Positions 8,882 to 18,840 of a DNA stretch of 64,000 bases are shown here, in pieces. The DNA comes from Mycolicibacterium flavescens (GTDB taxonomy: Bacteria; Actinomycetota; Actinomycetes; Mycobacteriales; Mycobacteriaceae), in the NCBI RefSeq assembly GCF_001722335.1, contig NZ_MIHA01000004.1:186001-250000 (forward strand), given 5' to 3'. Below the pieces are notes generated by a model. The model did no database searches. It saw nothing but the letters and a program-made list of their open reading frames with translations, and was not told the DNA's origin. A program made the position numbers and the translations under genes. How positions within the stretch are numbered: the first letter of the stretch is position 1; each line of letters starts with the position of its first letter.

Positions 8882-9784
8882 CTAGAACCCCAGGCGTCCC
8901 AGCTGTTTGGGGTCGCGCTGCCAGTTCTTGGCCACCTTGACCCGCAGATCGAGAAACACCTTGGTACCGAGGAGCTTCTCGATCTGCGTGCGCGCGGCGG
9001 TGCCGACCTCGCGTAGCCTGGCGCCGCCCTTGCCGATCACGATGCCCTTCTGGCTGTCGCGTTCGACGTAGAGGATCGCGTGCACGTCGATGAGGTCCTC
9101 ACGGCCCTCACGCGGGGTGACTTCTTCGATCACGACGGCCAGCGAGTGCGGCAGTTCGTCGCGCACCCCCTCGAGCGCGGCCTCGCGGATCAGCTCGGCC
9201 ATCAAGGTTTCCTCGGGTTCGTCGGTGAGCTCACCGTCGGGGTAGAACGCCGGCCCCGGCGGCAGTTGGGCGGCGAGCACACCGGTCAGAACGTCCAGGT
9301 TGTCGTCGGCGGTCGCCGACACCGGGACGATCTCGACGTCGGGGCCGACCAGTTCGCTGACCGCGACCAGTTGCGCGGCGACGCGGTCCCTGGCCACCTT
9401 GTCGATCTTGGTGACGATCGCGACCAGCGTGGTTCTCGGTGCGACAGCGCGGATCTGGTCGTGAATCCAGCGGTCGCCCGGGCCGATCTTCTCGTCGGCG
9501 GGGATGCACCACCCGATCACGTCGACTTCGGAGTAGGTGTCCTTGACCAGATCGTTGAGCCGCTGCCCGAGCAGCGTGCGCGGCCGGTGCAGGCCGGGGG
9601 TGTCGACGAGGATGATCTGGAAGTCCTCGCGGTGCACGATTCCGCGGATGGTGTGCCGGGTGGTCTGCGGCCGGTTCGACGTGATCGCCACCTTCGCCCC
9701 GACCAGCGCGTTGGTCAACGTGGACTTGCCGGTGTTCGGTCGCCCGACGAAACAGACGAAACCGGAGCGGAATTCGTCGCTCAC
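8882..9784 (-). CDS. era: ribosome-assembly GTPase Era
   Basis: This 300-aa GTPase binds the 3' end of 16S rRNA during 30S maturation. The G motifs are G1 GRPNTGKST (about 15-23), G2 TTRHT, G3 DTPG and G4 TKID. The C-terminal KH domain (about 205-300) contains GIVIGKGGARLREVG. Length is that of the family. The ATG at 9784 overlaps the stop of the upstream CDA-like gene (ATGA), placing it last in the phoH-ybeY-CBS-CDA-era operon. It converges with the CAP gene with only 3 bases between stops. Confidence 0.95.
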   Translation of the reverse strand: MSDEFRSGFVCFVGRPNTGKSTLTNALVGAKVAITSNRPQTTRHTIRGIVHREDFQIILVDTPGLHRPRTLLGQRLNDLVKDTYSEVDVIGWCIPADEKIGPGDRWIHDQIRAVAPRTTLVAIVTKIDKVARDRVAAQLVAVSELVGPDVEIVPVSATADDNLDVLTGVLAAQLPPGPAFYPDGELTDEPEETLMAELIREAALEGVRDELPHSLAVVIEEVTPREGREDLIDVHAILYVERDSQKGIVIGKGGARLREVGTAARTQIEKLLGTKVFLDLRVKVAKNWQRDPKQLGRLGF

Positions 9785-10098
9785 GTCGGGCGCCCGGAGC
9801 GGTCGGTGACGATCACCGCGGCGTCGGCCGACAGCTCACGGACCGCGGCCACACCCGCGTCGGAGTCCGACCCGCCGACCAGCACCGCGGCCTCCAGACC
9901 GGTCGCGCCGCTGGATACCGCGGCCGCGACGGCAGCCTGAAGCGCGGTGAGCCGCAACGACTCCAGCGTCACCGGGGCACCGGCGTAGGTGCGGCCGTCG
10001 GCGTCGCGCACCGCCGCCCCGCTGCCCGCCTCGGCGCGACCCATCGCGCCGCGGGCCAGCGTCACCAGCTTGGCGTCTTCGGCGTGCAGCTCACTCAT
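9781..10098 (-). CDS. cytidine-deaminase-like small protein (Rv2365c-like)
   Basis: This 105-aa protein is predicted soluble. The line [22 protein letters not shown] aligns in style with the cytidine deaminase substrate loop and first zinc helix. However, the zinc ligands (Cys/His-Ala-Glu and Pro-Cys-x-x-Cys) are absent: there is no cysteine in the protein. It is therefore probably a non-catalytic relative. It overlaps both neighbours by ATGA (10095-10098 and 9781-9784), so its synthesis is tied to the CBS protein and Era. Conserved position implies a role in this RNA/ribosome operon, but none is known. Confidence 0.75.
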   Translation of the reverse strand: MSELHAEDAKLVTLARGAMGRAEAGSGAAVRDADGRTYAGAPVTLESLRLTALQAAVAAAVSSGATGLEAAVLVGGSDSDAGVAAVRELSADAAVIVTDRSGRPT

Positions 10099-11408
10099 CG
10101 CGCCTGATCCTCCTCGCGGTCTTCGGCCTCGTCTTCGACGGGTTCGGTGGGGCTGACGAGCACCGTGCCGATCCGCACCCGGCCGCGGTGATCCGGTCCG
10201 CCCTCGGCCTGCAGCCGCAACCCGTCCCAGATCACCTCGGCGCCCGGCAGCGGAACCCTGCCGAGTTCGAAGGCGACCAGACCACCGACAGTGTCGACGT
10301 CGAGGTCGTCGTCGAACTCGATGTCGTACAACTCGCCGAGGTCCTCGATCGGCAGCCGCGCCGACACGCGATAGCGCTTCTCGCCCAGATCCTCCACCGG
10401 CACGACCTCACCGGCGTCGTACTCGTCGACGATCTCGCCGACGATCTCCTCGAGCACATCCTCGATCGTCACCAGCCCGGCGATCGCCCCGTACTCGTCG
10501 ACCAGCAGCACCATGTGCACGCGGTCGCGCTGCATCTCGCGCAGCAGTTCGTCGAGCGGTTTGGAGTCCGGCACGAACACCGCCCGCCGCATGACCTGTG
10601 CGACGGTGGTGCCGCGGCCCCCGTCGGTCGAATAGTAGGTGCGCTGCACGAGGTCTTTGAGGTAGACGACACCGACGATGTCGTCGACGTTCTCCCCGAT
10701 CACCGGGATGCGGGAGTGCCCGCTGCGCACCGCCAACGACGTGGCCTGCCCGGCGGTCTTGTCGCTCTCGATCCACACCATCTCGGTGCGCGGCACCATC
10801 ACCTCGCGCGCGGCGGTGTCGCCGAGTTCGAACACCGACTGGATCATCCGGCGTTCGTCGTCGGCCACCACACCGCGCTGCTGCGCGAGGTCGACCACCT
10901 CGCGCAGTTCGATCTCGGACGCGAACGGGCCGTTGCGGAACCCGCGGCCCGGGGTCAGCGCATTGCCGATCAGCACCAGTAGACGGCTGATCGGGGTGAG
11001 CAGCACCGAAACCGCCTGCAGCGGAAGCGCGCTGAGCAACGCGATGGTGTAGGCGTGCTGGCGCCCGACCGTGCGGGGTCCGACGCCGATCGCGACGAAG
11101 CTGACCACCACCATGATCGCGGCGGCCACGAAAAGGCCCCAGCTGACGCCGAGGTGCCCGTCGAGATAGGCGGCCAGCAGCACGGTCGCCCCGACCTCGC
11201 AGGCGATGCGCAGCAGCACGATGAGGTTGATGTAGCGCGGTCGCTCGACCATCACCTTGGCCAGCCGCACCGCACCGGGCCGCTCGTCGCGCACCAGTTC
11301 CTCGACGCGGGCCATCGACACGGTGCTCAGCGCGGCGTCGATGGCCGCGAACAACCCGCCGAAGACGACGAGGACGATCGCGACGATCAGCTGTCCCAGG
11401 CCGCTCAC
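10095..11408 (-). CDS. CNNM/CorC-type membrane protein with CBS pair (Rv2366c-like)
   Basis: This 437-aa protein starts at GTG 11408, which overlaps the ybeY stop (GTGA); the longer open frame upstream lies within ybeY. An N-terminal DUF21 transmembrane domain (about 1-180; [24 protein letters not shown] as first helix, in parts) is followed by two CBS domains (about 200-330; [61 protein letters not shown]). A C-terminal CorC/HlyC-type domain (about 345-420; [31 protein letters not shown]) ends the fold. The family is linked to magnesium/cobalt efflux. Size matches Rv2366c (435 aa). Confidence 0.9.
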   Translation of the reverse strand: MSGLGQLIVAIVLVVFGGLFAAIDAALSTVSMARVEELVRDERPGAVRLAKVMVERPRYINLIVLLRIACEVGATVLLAAYLDGHLGVSWGLFVAAAIMVVVSFVAIGVGPRTVGRQHAYTIALLSALPLQAVSVLLTPISRLLVLIGNALTPGRGFRNGPFASEIELREVVDLAQQRGVVADDERRMIQSVFELGDTAAREVMVPRTEMVWIESDKTAGQATSLAVRSGHSRIPVIGENVDDIVGVVYLKDLVQRTYYSTDGGRGTTVAQVMRRAVFVPDSKPLDELLREMQRDRVHMVLLVDEYGAIAGLVTIEDVLEEIVGEIVDEYDAGEVVPVEDLGEKRYRVSARLPIEDLGELYDIEFDDDLDVDTVGGLVAFELGRVPLPGAEVIWDGLRLQAEGGPDHRGRVRIGTVLVSPTEPVEDEAEDREEDQAR

Positions 11409-11941
11409 AGTTCGTCGAAGAATCGCGAGTTGTCGAGCAGCCGGCGTTCCTTGGCCGTCTGCCGATCCTGGTGGTAGGCCTCGACCTGGTCGGCGACCCA
11501 CTCTTCGAGCAGTTCACGCTGCAACGTGAACATCTCCTTCTCCTCGTCGGGCTCGGCGTGGTCGTAGCCCAACAGGTGAAGGACGCCGTGCACGGTCAGC
11601 AGGGCCAGTTCCTGGCCCAGCGAATGGCCCGCCGCCGCGGCCTGGTCGGCGGCGAACTGCGGGCACAGCGCGATGTCACCGAGCATCGCCGGGCCCGGTT
11701 CAGGGGCATCCGGCCGGCCGCCGGGCTCGAGTTCGTCCATCGGGAAGCTCATCACATCGGTGGGCCCGGGCAGGTCCATCCACCGCATGTGCAGGTCGGC
11801 CATCGCGGCGGTGTCGAGCAGCACCATCGACAATTCGGCGGACGGGTTGACGTTCATCTTGCGGATGACGAAGCGGGCGACGCTGATCAGTTCCTCTTCG
11901 GACACGTCGATGCCCGACTCGTTGGACACCTCGATACTCAT
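11405..11941 (-). CDS. ybeY: endoribonuclease / rRNA maturation factor YbeY
   Basis: This 178-aa metalloprotein is needed for 16S rRNA 3'-end processing and ribosome quality control. The zinc motif [11 protein letters not shown] (about residues 117-127) is complete with its three His. The fold's early strands [24 protein letters not shown] and DVMSFPMDE are as expected. The start ATG lies 2 bases after the phoH stop, and the stop overlaps the CBS gene start. Order phoH-ybeY-CBS-CDA-era is the mycobacterial operon. Confidence 0.95.
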   Translation of the reverse strand: MSIEVSNESGIDVSEEELISVARFVIRKMNVNPSAELSMVLLDTAAMADLHMRWMDLPGPTDVMSFPMDELEPGGRPDAPEPGPAMLGDIALCPQFAADQAAAAGHSLGQELALLTVHGVLHLLGYDHAEPDEEKEMFTLQRELLEEWVADQVEAYHQDRQTAKERRLLDNSRFFDEL

Positions 11942-11943
11942 GT

Positions 11944-12999
11944 CTACCGCCGCGGCCGACCGCCGCCGGAGGCCCGCCGCTGCGCCCGGTTCAACTGTGC
12001 CGGCTCATCGTGTCTGGCGTATGCGTCGACGATCTCGGACACCAGCCGGTGTCGCACGACGTCGGCGCTGGTGAGCTCGGAGAAGTGGATGTCGTCGATG
12101 CCGTCGAGGATCCGCATCGCCGCGTGCAGGCCCGATGCCGCCCCGCCGGGCAGGTCGACCTGCGTGATATCGCCGGTGACAACGATTTTCGAGTTGAACC
12201 CGAGCCGGGTCAGGAACATCTTCATCTGCTCGGCGGTGGTGTTCTGGGCCTCGTCGAGGATGATGAACGCGTCCGAGATCGTTCTGCCCCGCATGTACGC
12301 CAGCGGCGCGACCTCGATCACCCCGGCGCTCATCAGCTTTGGGATCAGCTCGGGATCCATCATGTCGTGCAGCGCGTCGTAGAGCGGACGCAGATACGGG
12401 TCGATCTTCTCGCTGAGCGTGCCCGGCAGGAACCCGAGCCGCTCCCCCGCCTCCACCGCGGGCCGAGTCAAGATGATGCGCGAAACCTGTTTGGACTGTA
12501 AGGCGTTGACCGCCTTGGCCATTGCCAGGTAGGTCTTACCGGTGCCCGCGGGGCCGATGCCGAACACGATGGTGTGCGCGTCGATCGCGTCGACGTAGCG
12601 CTTCTGGTTGAGCGTCTTGGGTCGGATGGTCTTGCCGCGACGCGACAGGATGTCGAGCGTGAGCACCTCGGCGGGTGACTCGTTGCCGGTGCCGGTGAGC
12701 ATCGCGACGCTGTGCCGCACCACGTCGGGGGTCAACGTCTGGCCGCTGGACAGGATCGCGATCAGTTCGGAGATCACCCGTTCGGCCAGTGCGACGTCGG
12801 CGGGCTCACCCGTGAGCGTCAGCGCGTTGCCGCGGGCGTGAATGTCGGCCGACAGGGCGCGCTCGATGGCGCGCAGGTTCTCGTCGGCGGAACCCAGAAG
12901 TCCCATGACGAGGTCGGGCGGAACATTTATGCTGCTGCGTACCGACTCAGGAGACTGAGCAGCCTGCGACGAGTCAGCGGTCGTCTCGCGGGGCGTCAA
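11944..12999 (-). CDS. phoH: PhoH-family ATPase
   Basis: This 351-aa protein begins with TTG at 12999 ([12 protein letters not shown]), which aligns with the known start of Rv2368c (352 aa). An N-terminal KH-like region (about 20-110) precedes the PhoH ATPase domain. Walker A is [18 protein letters not shown] (about 150), the region [18 protein letters not shown] follows, and Walker B is [10 protein letters not shown] (about 255). [11 protein letters not shown] sensor is also visible. PhoH proteins have RNA-linked ATPase/helicase-type roles; coupling to ybeY and era supports a role in RNA metabolism. It is the first gene of the operon. Confidence 0.92.
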   Translation of the reverse strand: MTPRETTADSSQAAQSPESVRSSINVPPDLVMGLLGSADENLRAIERALSADIHARGNALTLTGEPADVALAERVISELIAILSSGQTLTPDVVRHSVAMLTGTGNESPAEVLTLDILSRRGKTIRPKTLNQKRYVDAIDAHTIVFGIGPAGTGKTYLAMAKAVNALQSKQVSRIILTRPAVEAGERLGFLPGTLSEKIDPYLRPLYDALHDMMDPELIPKLMSAGVIEVAPLAYMRGRTISDAFIILDEAQNTTAEQMKMFLTRLGFNSKIVVTGDITQVDLPGGAASGLHAAMRILDGIDDIHFSELTSADVVRHRLVSEIVDAYARHDEPAQLNRAQRRASGGGRPRR

Positions 13000-13089
13000 G
13001 AGGGTTCAGTGCCTGCTTTCTGGGTTCTGCCTGATTGCTCTGTGCTCACAGTTTACCGCCGGGTACAGACGCATCCCAGTGGTTAACCA

Positions 13090-13827
13090 TCAGGCCCACC
13101 GCCCGGTCAGCACACCGAGCGCACCGAGCGCGACGGCCGCGGCCGTCGACGTGCGCAGCACGCTGGGTCCCAGCCGCACGGCCGTCGCTCCCGCGGCGGT
13201 CAGCGCCGCCACCTCGTCGTCGGTGATACCGCCCTCCGGGCCGACCACCAGGACCACCGCCTCCGCGTCCGCCAGCGCGACCTCGGTGATCGGCTCAGAA
13301 GCCGCTTCGTGCAGCACCAGCACAGCGGCGCGACCGGACAGCCCGGCCACCAGCTCGGCCGTCGACACCACGCCGCCGACCTCGGGGATGCGGGGCCGCC
13401 GCGACTGCCGGGCCGCCGAGCGGGCGACCGCGGTCCACCGGCGCAGCCCCTTGTCGACCTTGGCCTGGTTCTCCCACCGCGCCACACACCGGGCGGCCTG
13501 CCAGGCGAGGAACGCGTCGGCGCCGGCCTCGGTGGCCAGTTCGATCGCCAGCTCGGAACGCTCGGACTTCGGCAGCGCCTGCACGACGGTCACCGCTGGC
13601 GACGGCGCCGCCACCGTGGACGTCTGCAGCACGCGCGCTGCCAGCCTGCCCTTGCCGACCTCCTCCACGACGCATCGCGCCAGCTCACCGCGCCCGTCGC
13701 TGAGGTCGAGGTGCTCGCCGACGCGGATGCGCCGCACCGTGGCGGCGTGGTGGCCCTCGTCGCCGTCGACGACGGCAAGACCGCCGGCCGGCGGCAGCGC
13801 CTCGACGTAGAACAGTGCGGCGCTCAT
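13090..13827 (-). CDS. rsmE: 16S rRNA m3U1498 methyltransferase RsmE
   Basis: This 245-aa SPOUT methyltransferase is read from ATG 13827 ([13 protein letters not shown]), which has the family N-terminus; the open frame runs 8 codons further without support. A PUA-like N-domain ([23 protein letters not shown]) precedes the SPOUT knot with the SAM-binding signatures [16 protein letters not shown] and [13 protein letters not shown] near the C-terminus. Substrate is U1498 of 16S rRNA in the family. It lies between dnaJ and phoH as in Rv2372c. A 90-base gap separates it from phoH. Confidence 0.92.
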   Translation of the reverse strand: MSAALFYVEALPPAGGLAVVDGDEGHHAATVRRIRVGEHLDLSDGRGELARCVVEEVGKGRLAARVLQTSTVAAPSPAVTVVQALPKSERSELAIELATEAGADAFLAWQAARCVARWENQAKVDKGLRRWTAVARSAARQSRRPRIPEVGGVVSTAELVAGLSGRAAVLVLHEAASEPITEVALADAEAVVLVVGPEGGITDDEVAALTAAGATAVRLGPSVLRTSTAAAVALGALGVLTGRWA

Positions 13828-13938
13828 CGTCGTGACCTCAGACGTGACCACGCCGATTTCTGCGTCAGGGTCGTCATCGCGGCCGGATCACAGCCCTGTC
13901 GCAGACATCGCGCACGTGGAGTCCCGGCATTCCGACGT

Positions 13939-15087
13939 TCAGCGGCCGCTGAACGTCTCGCGCAGCCGGCTGAACAGCCCGCCGCCGCCCGAGTGGTTCG
14001 ACGTCGTCGAGCGCACCTCGGAGGTGTCGCGGCTGCGCTTGTCCTTGAGCTTGGTGAGCAGTTCGATGTCCTCGTGGTCCAGTCGAGTCGGCACCACGAC
14101 ATCGATGTGGGCGTGCAGATCGCCGCGCACACCGGAGCGCAGGTGCGGCATCCCGTGGCCGCGCAGCGAGATCACCGCACCGGGCTGGGTGCCCGACGGG
14201 ATCGCGATCTCGGTCGGCCCGTCGAGGATCGCGTCGACGCTGACCGAGGTGCCCAGCGCCGCGTCGACCATCGGCACCGAAATCGTGCAGTGCAGGTCGT
14301 CGCCGTCGCGCACGAACGTGTCGTGCGGTTGTTCGTGCACCTCGACGTACAGGTCACCGGCGGGTCCGCCGCCCGGGCCGACCTCGCCCTGCGCGGCCAA
14401 CCGCACACGCATCCCGTCGCCGACACCGGCGGGGATCTTCACGCTGATCTCCCGGCGCGCGCGCACCCGGCCGTCGCCGCCGCAGCGGTGACACGGATCG
14501 GGGATCACCTCGCCGACACCGCCGCACACCGGGCACGGCCGCGACGTCATCACCTGCCCGAGCAGCGAGCGCTGCACGGTCTGGATCTCGCCGCGGCCAC
14601 CACAGGTGTCGCAGGTGGCCGGGCTGGAGTTGCCGTGGGTGCCCTTGCCGTGGCACAGGTCGCAGAGCACCGCGGTGTCGACGGTGACCTGTTTGGTCAC
14701 CCCGGTCGCGCATTCCTCGAGGTTCAGCCGCATCCGCAGCAGCGAGTCCGAACCGGGGCGGACCCGGCCGATCGGTCCGCGGGTGGCGCCGCCGCCGCCG
14801 AAGAAGGCCTCGAACACGTCGCCGAGCCCGCCGAACCCCGAGAACCCGTTGCCGGCCGCCGAGGCCGCCGACTCCAGCGGGTCCCCGCCGAGGTCGACGA
14901 TGCGGCGCTTCTCCGGATCGTTGAGCACCTCGTAGGCGACGCTGATCTCCTTGAAGCGGGCCTGCGCCTCCTCGTCGGGATTGACATCGGGGTGCAGTTC
15001 GCGCGCCAACTTGCGATAGGCGCGTTTGATCTCCGATTCGGAGGCGCCCTTGCTCACTCCGAGCAGCCCGTAATAGTCGCGTGCCAC
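13939..15087 (-). CDS. dnaJ2: chaperone DnaJ (DnaJ2)
   Basis: This 382-aa type I J-protein stimulates DnaK ATPase. The J domain is at about 1-70 with HPD in [11 protein letters not shown], then a Gly/Phe region ([19 protein letters not shown]). Four CxxCxGxG zinc motifs follow at about 140-210 ([32 protein letters not shown]), and the C-terminal substrate-binding domains end in a Ser/Gly tail. The start is GTG 15087 ([14 protein letters not shown]). It lies 39 bases downstream of hrcA, so both are one operon as in Rv2374c-Rv2373c. Confidence 0.95.
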   Translation of the reverse strand: MARDYYGLLGVSKGASESEIKRAYRKLARELHPDVNPDEEAQARFKEISVAYEVLNDPEKRRIVDLGGDPLESAASAAGNGFSGFGGLGDVFEAFFGGGGATRGPIGRVRPGSDSLLRMRLNLEECATGVTKQVTVDTAVLCDLCHGKGTHGNSSPATCDTCGGRGEIQTVQRSLLGQVMTSRPCPVCGGVGEVIPDPCHRCGGDGRVRARREISVKIPAGVGDGMRVRLAAQGEVGPGGGPAGDLYVEVHEQPHDTFVRDGDDLHCTISVPMVDAALGTSVSVDAILDGPTEIAIPSGTQPGAVISLRGHGMPHLRSGVRGDLHAHIDVVVPTRLDHEDIELLTKLKDKRSRDTSEVRSTTSNHSGGGGLFSRLRETFSGR

Positions 15088-15126
15088 GCTGACTTGCCTG
15101 CCTTTTCCTGGTTGAGGGTGCCGGTG

Positions 15127-16158
15127 CTACCGGCTGCCTAAGACTTCCCCGATATAAAGAGCAACCGCAGCGACATTAGCGATAGTTCCCGGATAGTCCA
15201 TTCGGGTGGGACCCAGCACACCCATGCCGCCGTACACCTTGCCCGAACTGCCGTAGGCGGTGGTGACCACCGAGGTGCCGGCCATCTCCTCGGCCTCGGT
15301 CTCGTGGCCGATGCGCACGGTCACCTTGCCGGCCTCCTGCTGGGCGGCCAGCAGACGCAACACCACCACCTGCTCCTCGAGCGCCTCGAGGACCGAGCGC
15401 AGCGATCCGCCGAAGTCGGCGGTGTTGCGGGTCAGGTTGGCGGTGCCGCCCAGCACCAGGCGTTCGTCGCTGTGCTCGACGAGCGTCTCGACCAGCACGG
15501 TCGCCGACCGGCCGACGGCGTCGGCGAGCCCGCCGTTGCCGTTGAGGTGCGACGCCAGATCCGACACCGCGACCGACGCGGCGGCCAGCGGCTTGTTCTC
15601 CAGCGCCTGCCCGAGCAGGTCGCGCAGCTTGACGACGTCGTGTTCGTCGAGGGCGTCGCCGAGCTCGACGATGCGCTGGTCGACGCGGCCGGTGTCGGTG
15701 ATCACCACCAGCAGCAGCTTGGCGGGGGTCAGCGCGACGACCTCGAGGTGGCGCACCGTCGAAGTGGTCAGCGTGGGGTACTGCACGATCGCGACCTGCC
15801 GGGTCAGCTGCGCCAGCAGCCGCACCGCGCGGCGCAGCACGTCGTCGAGGTCGACACCGGTCTCCAGGAACCGCAGGATCGCGCTGCGCTCGGCCGACGA
15901 CAGAGGTTTGACGTTGTCGAGCCGGTCGACGAACTCCCGGTAGCCCTTCTCGGTCGGCACCCGCCCGGAACTGGTGTGCGGTTGGGTGATGTACCCCTCG
16001 GCTTCCAGCACGGCCATGTCGTTGCGGACCGTTGCGCTGGAGACGCCGAGGTTGTGCCGCTCGACGAGCGTCTTCGACCCGATGGGCTCCTTGGTGGCCA
16101 CGAAGTCGGCGACGATCGCGCGCAGCACCTCGAACCGACGGTCGTCGGCGCTACCCAT
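15127..16158 (-). CDS. hrcA: heat-inducible transcription repressor HrcA
   Basis: This 343-aa repressor has an N-terminal winged helix ([24 protein letters not shown], in parts; [35 protein letters not shown]) and a GAF-like C-terminal domain ending [19 protein letters not shown]. It controls class I heat-shock genes by binding CIRCE in the family. The start ATG 16158 has a good ribosome site (GAGGGG and AGGTG upstream). No CIRCE (TTAGCACTC-type) is visible upstream; instead a different inverted repeat surrounds the likely -10. Confidence 0.94.
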   Translation of the reverse strand: MGSADDRRFEVLRAIVADFVATKEPIGSKTLVERHNLGVSSATVRNDMAVLEAEGYITQPHTSSGRVPTEKGYREFVDRLDNVKPLSSAERSAILRFLETGVDLDDVLRRAVRLLAQLTRQVAIVQYPTLTTSTVRHLEVVALTPAKLLLVVITDTGRVDQRIVELGDALDEHDVVKLRDLLGQALENKPLAAASVAVSDLASHLNGNGGLADAVGRSATVLVETLVEHSDERLVLGGTANLTRNTADFGGSLRSVLEALEEQVVVLRLLAAQQEAGKVTVRIGHETEAEEMAGTSVVTTAYGSSGKVYGGMGVLGPTRMDYPGTIANVAAVALYIGEVLGSR

Positions 16159-16187
16159 ATCTGTTCACCTACCCCTCGCATTGTGTT

Positions 16188-16207
16188 GCCGCCTATTTTA
16201 CGGCGGC
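16188..16207 (-). promoter_or_regulatory. hrcA-dnaJ promoter with inverted repeat around the -10
   Basis: On the minus strand TAAAAT (16195-16200) is a strong -10 for hrcA, 36 bases before its ATG. It lies exactly in the loop of a perfect 6-bp inverted repeat, GCCGCC (16188-16193) and GGCGGC (16202-16207). A repressor bound here would cover the -10. No good -35 was found. Confidence 0.4.
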
Positions 16208-16330
16208 CCACTCCGTTGGTTGTTCGCGCGCGCCGCTGTCCACCGCAACCGCCCTTGTTGAACTAGCCTTGCTAAGCGCCGATGGCGTGTGGTCACGGCC
16301 CGGGGGCACGACGCGAAGGACGTTTGCTCG

Positions 16331-16645
16331 ATGATCTTCAAGGGTGTGCGGGACGGCAAGCCGTACCCGGATCACGGGTTGTCGCACCGCCAGTGGGCCC
16401 AGATCCCGCCGCGCCAGATCCGCCTCGACGAGCTGGTCACCACCACCACGGTGCTCGCGCTGGACCGGCTGCTGTCAGAGGATTCGACGTTCTACGGCGA
16501 CCTGTTCCCGCACGCGGTGCGGTGGAAGGGCATCGTCTATCTCGAGGACGGGCTGCATCGCGCGGTGCGCGCCGCGCTGCGTAACCGCACGGTGCTGCAC
16601 GCGCGGGTGTTCGACATGGATGTGCCGCTCAGCCAGCAGATCTGA
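16331..16645 (+). CDS. small conserved protein (Rv2375-like)
   Basis: This 104-aa protein starts MIFKGVRDGKPYPDHGLSHR at ATG 16331, with GAAGGA about 10 bases upstream. It is soluble, with a core of IPPRQIRLDELVTTTTVLAL and FPHAVRWKGIVYLEDGLHRA. Related mycobacterial proteins are sometimes labelled VapB-like antitoxins, but no toxin gene is adjacent here, so I leave the function open. Position after hrcA and orientation match Rv2375. Its last 17 bases overlap the convergent DUF998 gene. Confidence 0.8.
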   Translation: MIFKGVRDGKPYPDHGLSHRQWAQIPPRQIRLDELVTTTTVLALDRLLSEDSTFYGDLFPHAVRWKGIVYLEDGLHRAVRAALRNRTVLHARVFDMDVPLSQQI

Positions 16646-17285
16646 GCGCGCGCCCCCGCACCAGCAGCACGACGCCGGTCAGCAGCTGCCACAGCATCAC
16701 CGTGTACACGCAGCCGCGCTCGACGGCACCGATCGGCGCGTACCGCACGGCCCAGTAGTCGTAGTTCTGCAGCAGCGCGAAGATCACCAGACCGGCGGCG
16801 GCGATCAGCAGGCCGGCCACCCGGTAGGTGCGGCCGCCGACCGCGCGGCCCGCGACCGCCGTCCCCGCGATGATCGCCAGGTTGCCGCCGAAGATCGCCA
16901 GCACCGCGCCCAGCGCGTGCAGCGACTGGTGCCCGTCGTTCCACAGCGGCGAGCCGCCGTAGACGAACGCGACCAGAAAGTCCCCGGCCGCGGCGACGAC
17001 GGCCAGCACCACGAACACCGCGCCGCTCCACCGCGCCCGCACCGCGCGCGACACCAGCACCGCCCCGGCGACGAACAGCACCCCCTGCAGGTACAGCGCC
17101 CCGTTGAGCAGGTAGGCGCGCGGCGACCAGGCCGGCACGCCGAGCGTGCTGATGTAGTGCTCGGTGTAGCTGTAGCCCGGCACCGCCACCGCGGCGAGCA
17201 GTTCCAGGACCACGAAGCCGAGCGACGCGACGATCCAGCATCCGGCGCCGGCCACCAGCACGCGGCGGTGGACCGGCGTCGACAT
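16629..17285 (-). CDS. DUF998 family integral membrane protein
   Basis: This 218-aa protein has about six hydrophobic helices. It starts MSTPVHRRVLVAGAGCWIVA. Family-like features are the YSYTEHYISTLG loop after helix 1, GVLFVAGAVLV, and the buried FGGNLAIIAGTAV segment. DUF998 proteins have no established activity. It sits 54 bases downstream of mbtH on the same strand; it may be read through from the mbt operon, but nothing suggests a role in siderophore synthesis. Confidence 0.7.
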   Translation of the reverse strand: MSTPVHRRVLVAGAGCWIVASLGFVVLELLAAVAVPGYSYTEHYISTLGVPAWSPRAYLLNGALYLQGVLFVAGAVLVSRAVRARWSGAVFVVLAVVAAAGDFLVAFVYGGSPLWNDGHQSLHALGAVLAIFGGNLAIIAGTAVAGRAVGGRTYRVAGLLIAAAGLVIFALLQNYDYWAVRYAPIGAVERGCVYTVMLWQLLTGVVLLVRGRALRSAG

Positions 17286-17339
17286 AGCAACAACCTAGGG
17301 CACAGCCGCCGGGCCGGGGCGTCGGCGCGCTCGAGGCGG

Positions 17340-17555
17340 CTAGCCCTCGGCCATCGCCTCGCGCAGGCTGCGCGGCCGCAGGTCGGTCCAGTTCTCCTCG
17401 ACGTAGGCCAGGCAGTCGGCGCGGGTGCTCTCCCCGTACACGATGCGCCAACCGGCGGGCACGTCGGCGAACGTCGGCCACAGGCTGTGCTGTTCCTCGT
17501 CGTTGACCAGCACGTAGAACGTGCCGTTCTCGTCATCGAATGGGTTGGTGCTCAT
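17340..17555 (-). CDS. mbtH: MbtH-like protein, NRPS adenylation partner
   Basis: This 71-aa protein is the founding member of the family that binds and activates NRPS adenylation domains. The invariant signature NxExQxSLWP-x5-VPxGW is visible as [32 protein letters not shown] tail also matches the family. It is the last mbt gene of the minus-strand operon. Its start overlaps the end of mbtG by 23 bases, so expression is tied to the synthetase genes it serves (mbtB, mbtE, mbtF). Confidence 0.96.
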   Translation of the reverse strand: MSTNPFDDENGTFYVLVNDEEQHSLWPTFADVPAGWRIVYGESTRADCLAYVEENWTDLRPRSLREAMAEG

Positions 17556-18840
17556 GGCCTCTCCTGGACGTGGACGAATGGGGTGCGCCGCTCAGGTCGG
17601 CGCCGAGGATCCGGTCGGACAGCAGGCCCAGACACGACAGGTTGGGGAAACCGGGGCCCTGGGTCAACCCGGCCAGGCCGGGCAGGAACAGCTTCGGCGA
17701 CACGTCGGTCAGCGCCAGGTCGTCGCCGATCGCCTCCTGCAGCGACTCGCCGGTCAGCGGCCCGCCGAGGCCGAGTTCGAGGACATCGAGCGCGTCCTGG
17801 GCCAGCAGCGGCACGAACCACAGCGCGTCGGCGCCCGAACCGTCGATCACCAGGTCGAAGCCGTGCACGGTCTCCAGCGACTCGCCGCCCTTGATCGTGC
17901 TGAGCGTCAACCGGATTCGCCCGTCCCGGGCCACCGCGTGTGCGACACGGCCGCGCAGGTGGCGGATCCGGTCGTCGGCCAGCAGCGCGTCCTGCACGCG
18001 CGCGGAGAACACCCCCCGGTCGGTGCGCATCAGCGCGTCGCGGCGTTCGGCCATCGTCAGGCTGGTCCAGCCGGTGGGGTCGGAGAACAGGGCGTTCTCG
18101 AAGTACCCCTCGCCGCGGGTGAACAGCGTGACCTGCGGCGAGATCACGGTGATCGTCGAAACCCGGTGCCGGAAAAGCTCGTTGAGCATCGACGCCGCGG
18201 TCTCACCGCCGCCGATGACCGCGACGCGTTCGGCGGAGATCAGCTCGTGCTGCGCGGCGCGGTGCCAGAACTGCGCGATCGACAGCACCCGCGGGTTGCC
18301 CGGGAGGATCGACCGTTCGGGCTGACCTGGCCCGGTGATCATCAGGCCGTCGGCTTCGACGGTCTGATCGGCGGTGTGCAGCTGCCAGCGGTGCCCGTCG
18401 GCGCCGGTGTCGACCGAAATGGACTGCACCTCACCGGTGACCACGCTCATGTCGATGTTGCCCGCCACCCAGCGCAGGTACTGGCTCCACCGGCGGTGGG
18501 TGGGTGCGGGCCTGCCGCGGTCGACCCATTCGGCGAACTGCCCGGTCGAGATCAGGTACTGCTGCCAGCTGTGCCGGGTCATCCGCTCGTCGAGCTCGGC
18601 GTTGCGGCGCGGCACCAGATTCGAGCGGTAGGGGAAGCCGACGTCTTTCTCCGGGCTGGTGCCCAGCCGGTGCTGACCATCGGTCCAGCCGCCGTCGGCC
18701 TGCCAGTTGGCCGCCACGCCCGTCTTCTCGACCGCGACGACGTCGGGCGCCTCGACGCCCATGTCGCGCAGTTCGGCTGCCTTGGCGGCGACGGCGACGG
18801 CCTTGGTCCCCGCGCCCACCACGGCAAGTGTTCGGCTCAT
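17533..18840 (-). CDS. mbtG: L-lysine N6-hydroxylase MbtG
   Basis: This 435-aa FAD/NADPH monooxygenase hydroxylates the lysine side-chain nitrogen to give the hydroxamate precursor of mycobactin. The N-terminal dinucleotide motif is [20 protein letters not shown] (first glycines at about 8-13), and the second Rossmann motif is [14 protein letters not shown] (about 215). Family blocks include [14 protein letters not shown] and [10 protein letters not shown]. The C-terminal [18 protein letters not shown] is shared with Rv2378c. The ATG at 18840 overlaps the mbtF stop by one base. Confidence 0.96.
   Translation of the reverse strand: MSRTLAVVGAGTKAVAVAAKAAELRDMGVEAPDVVAVEKTGVAANWQADGGWTDGQHRLGTSPEKDVGFPYRSNLVPRRNAELDERMTRHSWQQYLISTGQFAEWVDRGRPAPTHRRWSQYLRWVAGNIDMSVVTGEVQSISVDTGADGHRWQLHTADQTVEADGLMITGPGQPERSILPGNPRVLSIAQFWHRAAQHELISAERVAVIGGGETAASMLNELFRHRVSTITVISPQVTLFTRGEGYFENALFSDPTGWTSLTMAERRDALMRTDRGVFSARVQDALLADDRIRHLRGRVAHAVARDGRIRLTLSTIKGGESLETVHGFDLVIDGSGADALWFVPLLAQDALDVLELGLGGPLTGESLQEAIGDDLALTDVSPKLFLPGLAGLTQGPGFPNLSCLGLLSDRILGADLSGAPHSSTSRRGHEHQPIR

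Noticed and set aside
16159..16330. CIRCE or HAIR element upstream of hrcA
   Set aside because: No TTAGCACTC-GAGTGCTAA or CTTGAGT-ACTCAAG pair is present; only the short inverted repeat around the -10 was kept.
16331..16645. Calling the small gene after hrcA a VapB antitoxin
   Set aside because: No PIN-domain toxin lies beside it, and the sequence shows no clear AbrB or ribbon-helix-helix motif.
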